Shown one piece after another: positions 1 to 8,971 of a DNA stretch of 37,736 bases. The stretch lies in NCBI GenBank assembly GCA_902554745.1, contig CACDQA010000005.1, positions 1 through 37,736 on the forward strand, in the 5' to 3' direction. Source of the DNA: an uncultured Pelagibacteraceae bacterium. Its GTDB lineage: Bacteria; Pseudomonadota; Alphaproteobacteria; Pelagibacterales; Pelagibacteraceae. A program made the translations under genes and the position numbers. The notes beneath the pieces were generated by a model. That model saw only the letters and a list, made by a program, of their open reading frames with translations. It ran no database searches and was not told the DNA's origin. The number at the start of each line of letters is the position of its first letter. Positions within the stretch are counted from its first letter, which is position 1.

Positions 1-1275
1 TTTGCAAGTTATTGGCAATTATCAAACCTAGAACTTCTGAAAGAAGATTTGCTAAACACTATTAAATATTTGCACATGCAACAGCCTTTATGGAATTATT
101 TTGTGGGTCTAGTTTTAAAAGCATCTAATGGTGATTTAATTTTTGCTTCAAGAATAATTTTAATAGTTCATTGGTTTTTCTCAATAATAATACTTTATAT
201 AATTAAGTTTTACAGTGATGAGTTTAAATTGGGATTGTTATCAAGAAATATTGTTTGTCTAATCTTTATTTTTCATCCGTCTATAATTTTTTATGAAAAT
301 TTACCTTACTATCCACATTTAGTAGTAACTCTTTTTTCTATAGGATCACTTTTTTTATATAAATTTTTTAAAGAAGAAAAAATTATTTTCGAAATATATT
401 TTTATATCATTTTAATAATATTAATTTATCTGATATCAGCTTTTGTCCCTTTGTTAATAATTGCTTTTTTTATAATTTTTAGAATTATAGATTGGAAAAG
501 AAATAAATATTTAAACCTAGGAAAAAATATTAAAATTTTAATTCCAATTTTAGTAATTGCGTTTCTTCCATATTTAAAAAATTATTTTGTTTTTGGAGTT
601 TTCTCAAAAGGGACTTGGTCAGGATTGCAACTCAGTGTGACAACAACTCATATACCCAACAATAAATATTTTGTCCTTTGTGGTTTGGGAAGAACATTTG
701 GTGGCAGTGAAGATCAATTAAATAAATCTATAAATGAATATTTTTTGAAATATAAAAAAAATAAAAATAAATTAAATCATGCCTCAATAGTTGGAAATAA
801 AAGTTCAAGAAATAACATTGGAATGATAACTAGATCTCAATGGTGCTTAGGAAAAAGTCTTGAATTAATTAACCAAAACAAATTTTTATGGATAAAAGGC
901 AGAATTATTGAGTTTTTAGTACCTCATACTCAATTAGCTATTGATTATGATATTATAGAGCACCCATTAGGATATGAAAAAGTTAAAGAAGAAAAATTAA
1001 AATTATATGAAATAACTAAAGTTAAAAAATTAAAACAATTATTAGTTTTTACTTTTATGATCACAATATACATTTTTTTTATAGTGAAAATATTAAATAA
1101 TAAAAATAAAAATAATTTACGTTTGTTTTATTTAACTTTGTTTTTACTTTATGGATATATATTAACCATAAGTTCATTATTTGGATTCCAAGAAGGTCAA
1201 AGATTTATGCATTATGGAATAATAATCCAATTTTTATTTTTTATAGAACTTTTAAAATCTAAATTTAAAAATTAA
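1..1275 (+). CDS. Multi-pass membrane protein, probable GT-C/GT39-like glycosyltransferase (5'-truncated at window edge)
   Basis: Reading frame is open from base 1 (FASYWQLSNLELLKED upstream of the TTG given in the track); many hydrophobic TM segments; N-terminal 'QQPLWNYFVGLVLK...' and 'FHPSIIFYENLPYYPHLVV' resemble PMT/ArnT-type proteins. Confidence 0.6.
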   Translation, partial: FASYWQLSNLELLKEDLLNTIKYLHMQQPLWNYFVGLVLKASNGDLIFASRIILIVHWFFSIIILYIIKFYSDEFKLGLLSRNIVCLIFIFHPSIIFYENLPYYPHLVVTLFSIGSLFLYKFFKEEKIIFEIYFYIILIILIYLISAFVPLLIIAFFIIFRIIDWKRNKYLNLGKNIKILIPILVIAFLPYLKNYFVFGVFSKGTWSGLQLSVTTTHIPNNKYFVLCGLGRTFGGSEDQLNKSINEYFLKYKKNKNKLNHASIVGNKSSRNNIGMITRSQWCLGKSLELINQNKFLWIKGRIIEFLVPHTQLAIDYDIIEHPLGYEKVKEEKLKLYEITKVKKLKQLLVFTFMITIYIFFIVKILNNKNKNNLRLFYLTLFLLYGYILTISSLFGFQEGQRFMHYGIIIQFLFFIELLKSKFKN

Positions 1276-2017
1276 GCTTTTTAAAAATTTTTTCAGGTAT
1301 TAAAGAAATTAAAAACATAACTATTTTCCATAAATAATTTATGTAAATAATTTCTCTTTTATTATGAATTCCTTTTTTGATTAGATTGGCACACTCCTTA
1401 GGAGATGTAATTAAAAAACTAAATGTTTTCCATTTTCCCTCTCTAAAAGGTTTTGTATTAATGTAACCTGGTATAATAGTACAGACGTGAATGTTTTTAG
1501 TAGATAATTTTTGTCTTAATCCTGAAAGATAAGTTATTAGCCCAGCTTTGGCTGGTGCATAGAAAAGTTGAGTTTTTCTTCCACGCAAACCTGCAACAGA
1601 TGTTATTGCGCAAATAAATGAATTACTATTAGGTATTATTTTTTTTGAAAACTCATTAATTAAAATAGTTGGATTTAAAAAATTAATAGTTAGGTTTTTT
1701 TTTATTAGATTTGCATCATTATATTCTAGATCTGCATCACCGGTAGAACCTGCAACCCATATCAATCCAGATAATTCATTCATATCATTACGTATAATCT
1801 TTAAAACTTCCTCATAATTTCCAAGGTTACATTCTATTATTTTAATTTTTGTAAGTATTTTATCTTTAAAAAAAATATCTTTGTTTAATAAATCTTTGAC
1901 TATTTCTAAACTTCTAGAGAAAATAAATATGTTTTCAGTTTCTTCATAATATAATTTTAACAGTTCTAAAGTTATTTCCGAAGAACCACCATATAATACA
2001 ATATTTTTATAATTCAT
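1265..2017 (-). CDS. SDR-family oxidoreductase, DprE2-like (decaprenylphosphoryl-2-keto-ribose reductase type)
   Basis: Nucleotide-binding 'VLYGGSSEITLELLKLY', YxxxK-type 'FYAPAKAGL'; adjacent to a DprE1-like gene. Confidence 0.75.
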   Translation of the reverse strand: MNYKNIVLYGGSSEITLELLKLYYEETENIFIFSRSLEIVKDLLNKDIFFKDKILTKIKIIECNLGNYEEVLKIIRNDMNELSGLIWVAGSTGDADLEYNDANLIKKNLTINFLNPTILINEFSKKIIPNSNSFICAITSVAGLRGRKTQLFYAPAKAGLITYLSGLRQKLSTKNIHVCTIIPGYINTKPFREGKWKTFSFLITSPKECANLIKKGIHNKREIIYINYLWKIVMFLISLIPEKIFKKLNF

Positions 2018-2020
2018 AAG

Positions 2021-3313
2021 TTATTTCAAATTGAGTCTATTTGAAAAATTATTTACAAACTTTTTATTTTTATCAATCAACTTTAAATCTTTTTTAAATA
2101 TTTTAAAATTTCTATCTTTATAGATTATATCTTTACTGAGAATACTATCTTTTGAAAGATATATATTTAATTCAAATTCTTTGAATATTTTATTAAAAAA
2201 ATTTGTTATTAAAGAATAATTATCATTTATTTCAAAATCGAAAGATAATGAATAGCCTTTACCCTTGTAGCTTAGATACTTTCCTTTTTCATTAATTTTT
2301 TTAATTATAATAAATGTAGATTTGACTTTATTTGTAAGAAAAAAATTGGAAATTTTATCAACAATTTTTTGAAATTTATTTTCTTTAATAAGAAATTGAA
2401 TTTGAAATAAACCATTTTTATAACTTTTGTTCCAATCTAAAAACCTATCTTGTGGATAAAAAAAGTCATTATAATTAACTATATTAAATCTTGGCCTTGA
2501 AATATAAAATACATAATTAATAATCTTAGATACTATTGAAAATTTTATATATAATTTTAAAAAAATATTAGAAAAAAAATTTAATTTTTTATCTTTAAAA
2601 GAAATTAAATTTTTGTTGTTTTTATTTTTATTGTAATTGCCTGTTTGAATAAACCCTCTAAATTTATTCTGCTCCATTGAATGAGAGTCAATCCAAGAAA
2701 CCGAAAACATTGATTTTTTTTTAATTTTTTTCAAAAATTGATTAATGCTCTCAAATTTTTCAATTTCTTGATCTATAAATAAATTATTAATCTTTCTTAG
2801 ATTAATTTTAGCTTTTAAAATTACCCCAGTTAATCCAAAACCTCCTATCGTTAAATTAAATATTTTTTTATTTTTTGTAGATGAGCATTTAATAATTTTA
2901 TTAGAACTAGTGAGAATCTCAATTTCTTTAATTATAAATTTAAATTGATTTTTGTATAAATTTTTTCCAATAATATTATTTGCGATCATTCCCCCTACAG
3001 TGACATATTTTGATCCTGGTGTAACATCTATCATGTAACCATTAGGGGTAATTTTATTCAGTATTTCCAATAGCAATACATTTGAACTAACTGAGATCAG
3101 CTTTTTACTTTTATCTAAGTTAATTATTTTTGGAAATTTTTTTAAAGATACTAAATTCTTTTCGTTAATACACGTATCACCATAAGATCTTAAATTTCCA
3201 CATATCCCTATTTCTTTATTTTTTTTTATAATTTTTTTTAACTGTGTAATATTTTTTGGATAAATTATTTTATTTTTAAAAAAACTATTTTTTGCCCAAT
3301 TAGAACTGATCAT
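2021..3313 (-). CDS. FAD-binding oxidoreductase, DprE1-like
   Basis: FAD_binding_4 signatures 'LRSYGDTCIN' and 'VTPGSKYVTVGGMIANNIIGKN', 'TIGGFGLTGVI', resembling mycobacterial DprE1. Confidence 0.78.
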   Translation of the reverse strand: MISSNWAKNSFFKNKIIYPKNITQLKKIIKKNKEIGICGNLRSYGDTCINEKNLVSLKKFPKIINLDKSKKLISVSSNVLLLEILNKITPNGYMIDVTPGSKYVTVGGMIANNIIGKNLYKNQFKFIIKEIEILTSSNKIIKCSSTKNKKIFNLTIGGFGLTGVILKAKINLRKINNLFIDQEIEKFESINQFLKKIKKKSMFSVSWIDSHSMEQNKFRGFIQTGNYNKNKNNKNLISFKDKKLNFFSNIFLKLYIKFSIVSKIINYVFYISRPRFNIVNYNDFFYPQDRFLDWNKSYKNGLFQIQFLIKENKFQKIVDKISNFFLTNKVKSTFIIIKKINEKGKYLSYKGKGYSLSFDFEINDNYSLITNFFNKIFKEFELNIYLSKDSILSKDIIYKDRNFKIFKKDLKLIDKNKKFVNNFSNRLNLK

Positions 3314-3328
3314 GTTTATTTAAAAAAA

Positions 3329-3736
3329 TTATTGATTATTTAAAGCTTTTTTTAAATATTGGTTTTTAAGTTTACAATCTCTATATCCTCTTTTAACAAC
3401 ATTCAAATATCTTTCAGTAGGAAACTTAAATGGCGATTTATTAACCATTGTATAAGTCATAACCTTTTTACCATAATAATGAAAATAATATTTTTTATAA
3501 AGTTTTGGAAAATCTTCATATACATCTAATTTTTTTTCATCAGTTTTAGAAATTTCAAACAATCCTCCTGGTACTATTGAATTTTTTTTGTATTCTATGT
3601 CTGCAGCTCTATATTTGCTTCTAAAAGTTAATCTAAAATTTTTCAAATTTATTTTTTTTAAAAAAACACTATCTTTACATCTTCGTTTCATTTGAAAATG
3701 ATTAAGATTACTACCGTATGCAAAATACAACATCAA
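3329..3736 (-). CDS. Gamma-glutamylcyclotransferase-like (AIG2/GGCT fold) protein
   Basis: N-terminal 'LYFAYGSNLNHFQMKRRC' is the GGCT signature. Confidence 0.8.
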   Translation of the reverse strand: MMLYFAYGSNLNHFQMKRRCKDSVFLKKINLKNFRLTFRSKYRAADIEYKKNSIVPGGLFEISKTDEKKLDVYEDFPKLYKKYYFHYYGKKVMTYTMVNKSPFKFPTERYLNVVKRGYRDCKLKNQYLKKALNNQ

Positions 3737-4482
3737 CGATCAACAACTTTTATTTTTTTTTCATTAACAAACTTTAAAATCTGATAATTACAATCATCTA
3801 TTTTATGTTGGTTTTCTGACCTAATTACTATCGAAACTCCCAACTTGCCTGCATGGAAAAATGGATAACTTCCTATTTCTACATCTTGATTATCATTTTG
3901 AACTTTGGTTAAAGAATTTGCTATTTCACTTTCAACTGTTCTCAAACTTATTGTGAGACTTTTAATCGGTTCACCACCTACTATACTGTTTGTTAAACCA
4001 CCTAACATTGATTTTAAAATAGATGGAACACCTGGCAATGAAAATACATTTTCAATATTAAAACCTGGTGCACCGCTTGTTGGATTTAAAATTAATTTTG
4101 CATTCTGTGGCATCCACGCCATTTTCTGTCTCCCCTCATTAAAGTCACCTGGCTTATAATAAGACTCTAAGATTTTAAAAGCCTCTTTGTGTACCTCATA
4201 TTTTATTCCAAATGCTTTTGAAACTGATTGAGCTGTAATATCATCATGAGTAGGTCCTATACCACCAGTTGTAAAAACATAGTCATATGTTGACCTGAGA
4301 AAATTTAAATTATCAATAATTGTTTTTTCTATATCTGGAATTACTCTAACTTCTGAAACATTAACTCCTATAGAATTTAGCCAAATTGCTAAGGTTGATG
4401 TATTTGTGTCTTGGGTCCTTCCAGATAAAATTTCGTTACCAATAATTAAAATTGATGCATTAACTTTTACTTTTTTAACCAT
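3733..4482 (-). CDS. CinA-like competence/damage-inducible protein (MoCF-binding domain only)
   Basis: 'ASILIIGNEILSGRTQDTN', 'FTTGGIGPTHDDITA'; no C-terminal PncC domain. Confidence 0.85.
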   Translation of the reverse strand: MVKKVKVNASILIIGNEILSGRTQDTNTSTLAIWLNSIGVNVSEVRVIPDIEKTIIDNLNFLRSTYDYVFTTGGIGPTHDDITAQSVSKAFGIKYEVHKEAFKILESYYKPGDFNEGRQKMAWMPQNAKLILNPTSGAPGFNIENVFSLPGVPSILKSMLGGLTNSIVGGEPIKSLTISLRTVESEIANSLTKVQNDNQDVEIGSYPFFHAGKLGVSIVIRSENQHKIDDCNYQILKFVNEKKIKVVDR

Positions 4483-4502
4483 ATGAAATATATAATTTAC
4501 TA

Positions 4503-5201
4503 ATGGAATTTACCAAGTCTTTAATAAAAGGCAAACTAATCAAACGTTATAAAAGGTTTTTTACTGACGTTAAACTCGGTAAAGAAATTGTCACAGCTCA
4601 CTGTCCTAATACAGGATCAATGAAAGGTTTATTGGATGAAGGTAATGAAGTTTATTTGCTTCCTAATAATGACCCAAAACGAAAGCTTAAATATGGATTG
4701 GAAATTATCAAATCTAGAAAAAATTTAGTTGGGGTAAATACTCACATGGCAAATAGAATAGTTGAGCATGGGCTCAACAACAATCTTATTAATGAACTTA
4801 AAAATAATGACTCTATAAAACCAGAGGTATTTTTTAATAAGGAAACTAGATTTGATTTTTTATTAGAAAAAAAGACACAAAAAACCTTTGTTGAAGTAAA
4901 AAATGTTACTTTATTTAGAAATAAAGATACAGCAGAATTTCCAGATGCTCCAACAGCAAGAGGAATTAAGCATTTATTAACTCTTATTGATGCCATAAAA
5001 AAAAGTTATAAAACATATTTAATATTTTTAGTTCAAATCCAAAATATGAAATATTTTAAGATAGCTAAAGATATAGATGAAGAATATTATAATACCTATT
5101 TAATAGCTAAAAAAGCTGGTGTTAATTTTTTAGCTTATAGATGTGATATAAATTCTAAGAAAATTTTTATAGATAAAAAATTAAAAATTATCGATGACTG
5201 A
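4503..5201 (+). CDS. sfsA: DNA/RNA nuclease SfsA (sugar fermentation stimulation protein)
   Basis: 'AHCPNTGSMKGLL', 'RFDFLLE...FVEVKNVTL', 'FPDAPTARGIKHL'. Confidence 0.92.
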   Translation: MEFTKSLIKGKLIKRYKRFFTDVKLGKEIVTAHCPNTGSMKGLLDEGNEVYLLPNNDPKRKLKYGLEIIKSRKNLVGVNTHMANRIVEHGLNNNLINELKNNDSIKPEVFFNKETRFDFLLEKKTQKTFVEVKNVTLFRNKDTAEFPDAPTARGIKHLLTLIDAIKKSYKTYLIFLVQIQNMKYFKIAKDIDEEYYNTYLIAKKAGVNFLAYRCDINSKKIFIDKKLKIIDD

Positions 5202-5964
5202 TTATAAAGAGAAGTTTGAAAAAATGAGAGTCGCAGGAAATTTAGCTGCAAGAACTTTAGATATGTTAACTGAAAATATTAAAGAAGGCATCTCAACTGA
5301 TTATATCGATAAACTAGGGTATGAATTTATAAGAGATAACGGTGGGTACTCTGCCCCTCTATACTACAGAGGGTTTACAAAATCTTTATGCACATCTTTA
5401 AACCATGTTGTGTGTCATGGAATACCTTCTGATAGAATTTTACAAGAAGGTGACGCTGTAAATGTTGATGTGACAGCAATCGTTGATGAGCACTATGGTG
5501 ATACAAGTAGAATGTTTTGTATTGGAAAAACTCCTGTAAAGTTAAATAATCTTATTGAAGCAACTTACGAATCAATGATGAGGGCTATTAGAATTTTAAA
5601 ACCTGGAATAAAATTAGGAGATATCGGTTATGAGATACAATCTTTTGTAGAAGAAAAAGGTTTTTCAGTCGTTAGAGATTTTTGTGGTCACGGAATAAGT
5701 ACTACATTTCATGAGCCACCAAATATTTTACACTACGGTAAAAAAAATACAGGCATGGAATTAAGACCTGGTATGACATTTACGATAGAACCAATGATAA
5801 ATTCAGGTAAATATGATGTAAAAATGTTGAATGACGGTTGGACAGCTGTTACAAAAGATAAATCTTTATCTGCACAATTTGAACATACGTTAGGAATTAC
5901 TGAAAATGGTTATGAAATCTTTACAGAATCTGCTAAAGGTTATTCAAAGCCTCCATACTTATAA
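5194..5964 (+). CDS. map: Type I methionine aminopeptidase
   Basis: 'CTSLNHVVCHGIPS', 'NVDVTAIVDEHYGDTSRMF', 'CGHGISTTFHEPP', 'TIEPMI'. Confidence 0.96.
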   Translation: MTDYKEKFEKMRVAGNLAARTLDMLTENIKEGISTDYIDKLGYEFIRDNGGYSAPLYYRGFTKSLCTSLNHVVCHGIPSDRILQEGDAVNVDVTAIVDEHYGDTSRMFCIGKTPVKLNNLIEATYESMMRAIRILKPGIKLGDIGYEIQSFVEEKGFSVVRDFCGHGISTTFHEPPNILHYGKKNTGMELRPGMTFTIEPMINSGKYDVKMLNDGWTAVTKDKSLSAQFEHTLGITENGYEIFTESAKGYSKPPYL

Positions 5965-5967
5965 TTA

Positions 5968-7260
5968 ATGATTAAAAGATACTCGCGAAAAGAATTAACT
6001 GATATTTGGTCAGAAGAAAATAAATACAGAATCTGGTTAGATGTTGAAGTTGCAGCCGCAGAAGCAATGGAAAAACTAGGTCAAATTCCAAGAGGTGTTG
6101 CTTCTGTTGTAAGAAAAAAAGCTAGGATTAATGTAAGCAGAATTCACAAAATAGAATCTGAGGTAAAACATGATGTAATAGCATTTCTTACTTCTATTAC
6201 TGAAAAAGCTGGAATTAAAGCACGGTACCTACATCAAGGTATGACTTCATCAGATGTTTTAGATACTAGTTTTAATATTCAACTAGTCCAATCAGGTAAA
6301 ATTATCTTAAAAGATATTGATCAAATTTTAAAAGTTTTAAAAAGACAAGCCAAAAAATTTAAATTCACACCGTGCATGGGAAGAAGCCATGGCATCCATG
6401 CAGAACCAATTACTTTTGGTTTAAAATTGGCCTCATATTATGAGGAATTTAAAAGAAATAAAAAAAGACTAAAAGATGCTATTGATGAAGTTTCTACATG
6501 TGCAATTTCTGGAGCAGTAGGCACATTTGCTAACATTAATCCAGACGTTGAAAAACATGTTGCCAAAAAATTAGGGCTGAAAGTTGAGCCAATATCGACA
6601 CAAGTAATTCCACGAGACAGACATGCATTTTATTTTTCTGTTTTAGGAATTATTGCAGGATCTATAGAAAGAGTAGCAGTTGAAATAAGACATCTACAAA
6701 GAACTGAGGTTTATGAACTACAAGAATATTTCTCTAAAAATCAAAAAGGTTCGTCTGCAATGCCGCACAAAAAAAATCCAATCTTAAGCGAAAATTTAAC
6801 AGGCTTAGCAAGATTGGTCAGAAGCGCTGTTGTACCAGCTCTTGAAAATATAGCTCTTTGGCATGAAAGAGATATTTCTCACTCTAGCGTTGAAAGAAAT
6901 ATAGGACCAGATGCTAATATAACAACTGATTTTGCATTGGTTAGGCTTACAAATATTTTAGATAATATGATTGTCTACCCTAAAAAAATGATTGAAAACC
7001 TAAATTTAACAAAAGGTTTAATTTTTTCTCAAGAAGTTATGCTGGAGCTAACTAAGACAGGATTAAGCAGAGAAAAATCATACAAAATGGTACAATCTTA
7101 TGCAAAAAAATGTTTTGTAGAAAATTTAAATTTAATTGACGTTATTTCATCTGATAAATTTATAATGAGTAAAATTTCACCAAAAAAACTAAAGTCTATA
7201 TTTAATTACTCTAAACACTTTAAATATGTAAATTTAATCTTTAGAAGAGTTTTTAAATAA
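5968..7260 (+). CDS. purB: Adenylosuccinate lyase
   Basis: '[11 protein letters not shown]' fumarase/lyase signature; '[10 protein letters not shown]'; purine cluster context. Confidence 0.96.
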   Translation: MIKRYSRKELTDIWSEENKYRIWLDVEVAAAEAMEKLGQIPRGVASVVRKKARINVSRIHKIESEVKHDVIAFLTSITEKAGIKARYLHQGMTSSDVLDTSFNIQLVQSGKIILKDIDQILKVLKRQAKKFKFTPCMGRSHGIHAEPITFGLKLASYYEEFKRNKKRLKDAIDEVSTCAISGAVGTFANINPDVEKHVAKKLGLKVEPISTQVIPRDRHAFYFSVLGIIAGSIERVAVEIRHLQRTEVYELQEYFSKNQKGSSAMPHKKNPILSENLTGLARLVRSAVVPALENIALWHERDISHSSVERNIGPDANITTDFALVRLTNILDNMIVYPKKMIENLNLTKGLIFSQEVMLELTKTGLSREKSYKMVQSYAKKCFVENLNLIDVISSDKFIMSKISPKKLKSIFNYSKHFKYVNLIFRRVFK

Positions 7261-8045
7261 TGAAAAAAGGTAAAAAATTATACGAAGGAAAAGCTAAAAT
7301 CATTTATGCAACAAATGATAAAAACTTAGTTATTCAATATTTTAAAGATGATGCAACTGCATTCAATAATCAAAAAAAAACTAAAATTGAGGGCAAAGGT
7401 GTTCTAAATAATAGAATTTCAGAACATATACTCTCTAACCTTTCTCAAATAGGAATCAAAAATCATTTAGTTAAAAGATTAAATATGCGTGAGCAAATTA
7501 TAAAACTTGTAGAAATAATTCCGATCGAATTCATTGTGAGAAATGTTGCAACAGGTTCAATTACTAAAAGATTAGGTATAGAGGACGGAACTGTTTTAAA
7601 AGAACCTTTAATTGAATACTGCTTAAAGGATGACAAACTTGGAGATCCATTAATATCTGAAGAGCATATTTTAGCATTTGATTGGGCATCAAAAACAGAG
7701 ATCGATAAAGTTAAAAAAATGATTTTAAGAATTAATGATTTTATGATTGGCATGTTCAGAGGTGTTGGAATTAAACTTATCGATTTTAAATTAGAATTTG
7801 GAAGAATTAAAACTGATGGAAAAAATGAAGTTATTTTAGCAGATGAAATTAGTCCTGATACTTGCAGATTGTGGGACAGTATTACGGAAAAAAAATTAGA
7901 TAAAGATCGATTTAGAAAAGATCTAGGTGATTTAATTCCAGCCTATACTGAGGTTGCTAAAAGATTAGGCATACTTCATGAACAATCTAACGTTTCAGCA
8001 GTAAATGTAACTAAATTATCTTCAGTTAAACAAAAGAAAAAATGA
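7260..8045 (+). CDS. purC: Phosphoribosylaminoimidazole-succinocarboxamide synthase
   Basis: '[10 protein letters not shown]', '[12 protein letters not shown]', '[14 protein letters not shown]'. Confidence 0.97.
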   Translation: MKKGKKLYEGKAKIIYATNDKNLVIQYFKDDATAFNNQKKTKIEGKGVLNNRISEHILSNLSQIGIKNHLVKRLNMREQIIKLVEIIPIEFIVRNVATGSITKRLGIEDGTVLKEPLIEYCLKDDKLGDPLISEEHILAFDWASKTEIDKVKKMILRINDFMIGMFRGVGIKLIDFKLEFGRIKTDGKNEVILADEISPDTCRLWDSITEKKLDKDRFRKDLGDLIPAYTEVAKRLGILHEQSNVSAVNVTKLSSVKQKKK

Positions 8046-8284
8046 AAATTTCAGTAATAATAACTTTAAAAAAAGATGTACTTGATCCACAAGGAAAAGT
8101 TATTCATCAAACTTTAGATGGAATGGGTTTTGAAGATGTTAACGAAGTTAGACAAGGTAAATATTTTGAAATAGATACTAAGGAAACCGATAACGACAAA
8201 GCCAAAACAAAAGTTGAAGAAATGTGTAAAAAACTTTTGGCAAATCTTGTAATTGAAAATTATAAAATTATTGATCCAAAGTAA
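8042..8284 (+). CDS. purS: Phosphoribosylformylglycinamidine synthase subunit PurS
   Basis: 80 aa, '[30 protein letters not shown]'; between purC and purQ. Confidence 0.96.
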   Translation: MKISVIITLKKDVLDPQGKVIHQTLDGMGFEDVNEVRQGKYFEIDTKETDNDKAKTKVEEMCKKLLANLVIENYKIIDPK

Positions 8285-8287
8285 TTA

Positions 8288-8971
8288 ATGAAATCATCAG
8301 TTATTACTTTTCCTGGTTCAAATTGCGACAGAGATATGGATGTTGCTTTGAAGAAATTTGGGTTTAAAAACAAAATGGTTTGGCATGCTGATGCTGAATT
8401 ACCAAAAAGTGATTTAGTTGTATTACCAGGTGGATTTTCATATGGTGATTACTTGAGATGTGGAAGTATGGCATCTAAATCAAAAATAATGCAGTCTGTA
8501 ATTAATTTTGCAAATTCAGGAGGTATGGTTATGGGTATCTGTAATGGATTTCAAATATTGGTAGAGGCCGGTTTAGTCCCGGGTGTTTTGCTCAGAAACA
8601 AATATTTAGAATTTATATGTAAAAACGTTTTTGTAAAAATTAATGACAAAAAAAATAAATATTTTAAAAATGTTGATAATGAAGTTTTAGAATTTCATAT
8701 AGCTCATAATGAAGGAAATTATTTTTGTACCAATGATCAATTAAAAGAAATTGAAGATAATAATCAAATAGCTATCAACTATTGTAACGAAAATGGAAAA
8801 ATAGAGGATCAATTCAATCCTAATGGATCCATAAAAAATATTGCTGGTATATTTAATAAAGAAAAAAATGTTCTAGGAATGATGCCCCACCCTGAAAGAA
8901 TGATTGATACATCTCTATCTGGTGAGGATGGATCATTATTTTTTAAAAACTTAATAAACAACTTAAAATGA
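8288..8971 (+). CDS. purQ: Phosphoribosylformylglycinamidine synthase subunit PurQ (glutaminase)
   Basis: 'GICNGFQILVEAGLVPG' nucleophile elbow, 'MMPHPER'. Confidence 0.97.
   Translation: MKSSVITFPGSNCDRDMDVALKKFGFKNKMVWHADAELPKSDLVVLPGGFSYGDYLRCGSMASKSKIMQSVINFANSGGMVMGICNGFQILVEAGLVPGVLLRNKYLEFICKNVFVKINDKKNKYFKNVDNEVLEFHIAHNEGNYFCTNDQLKEIEDNNQIAINYCNENGKIEDQFNPNGSIKNIAGIFNKEKNVLGMMPHPERMIDTSLSGEDGSLFFKNLINNLK

Noticed and set aside
3905-4159. 84-aa plus-strand ORF in the track
   Set aside because: Fully antisense to the well-supported CinA-like gene; no recognisable protein features.
4742-4996. 84-aa minus-strand ORF
   Set aside because: Antisense shadow of sfsA.
7463-7753. 96-aa minus-strand ORF
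   Set aside because: Antisense shadow of purC.
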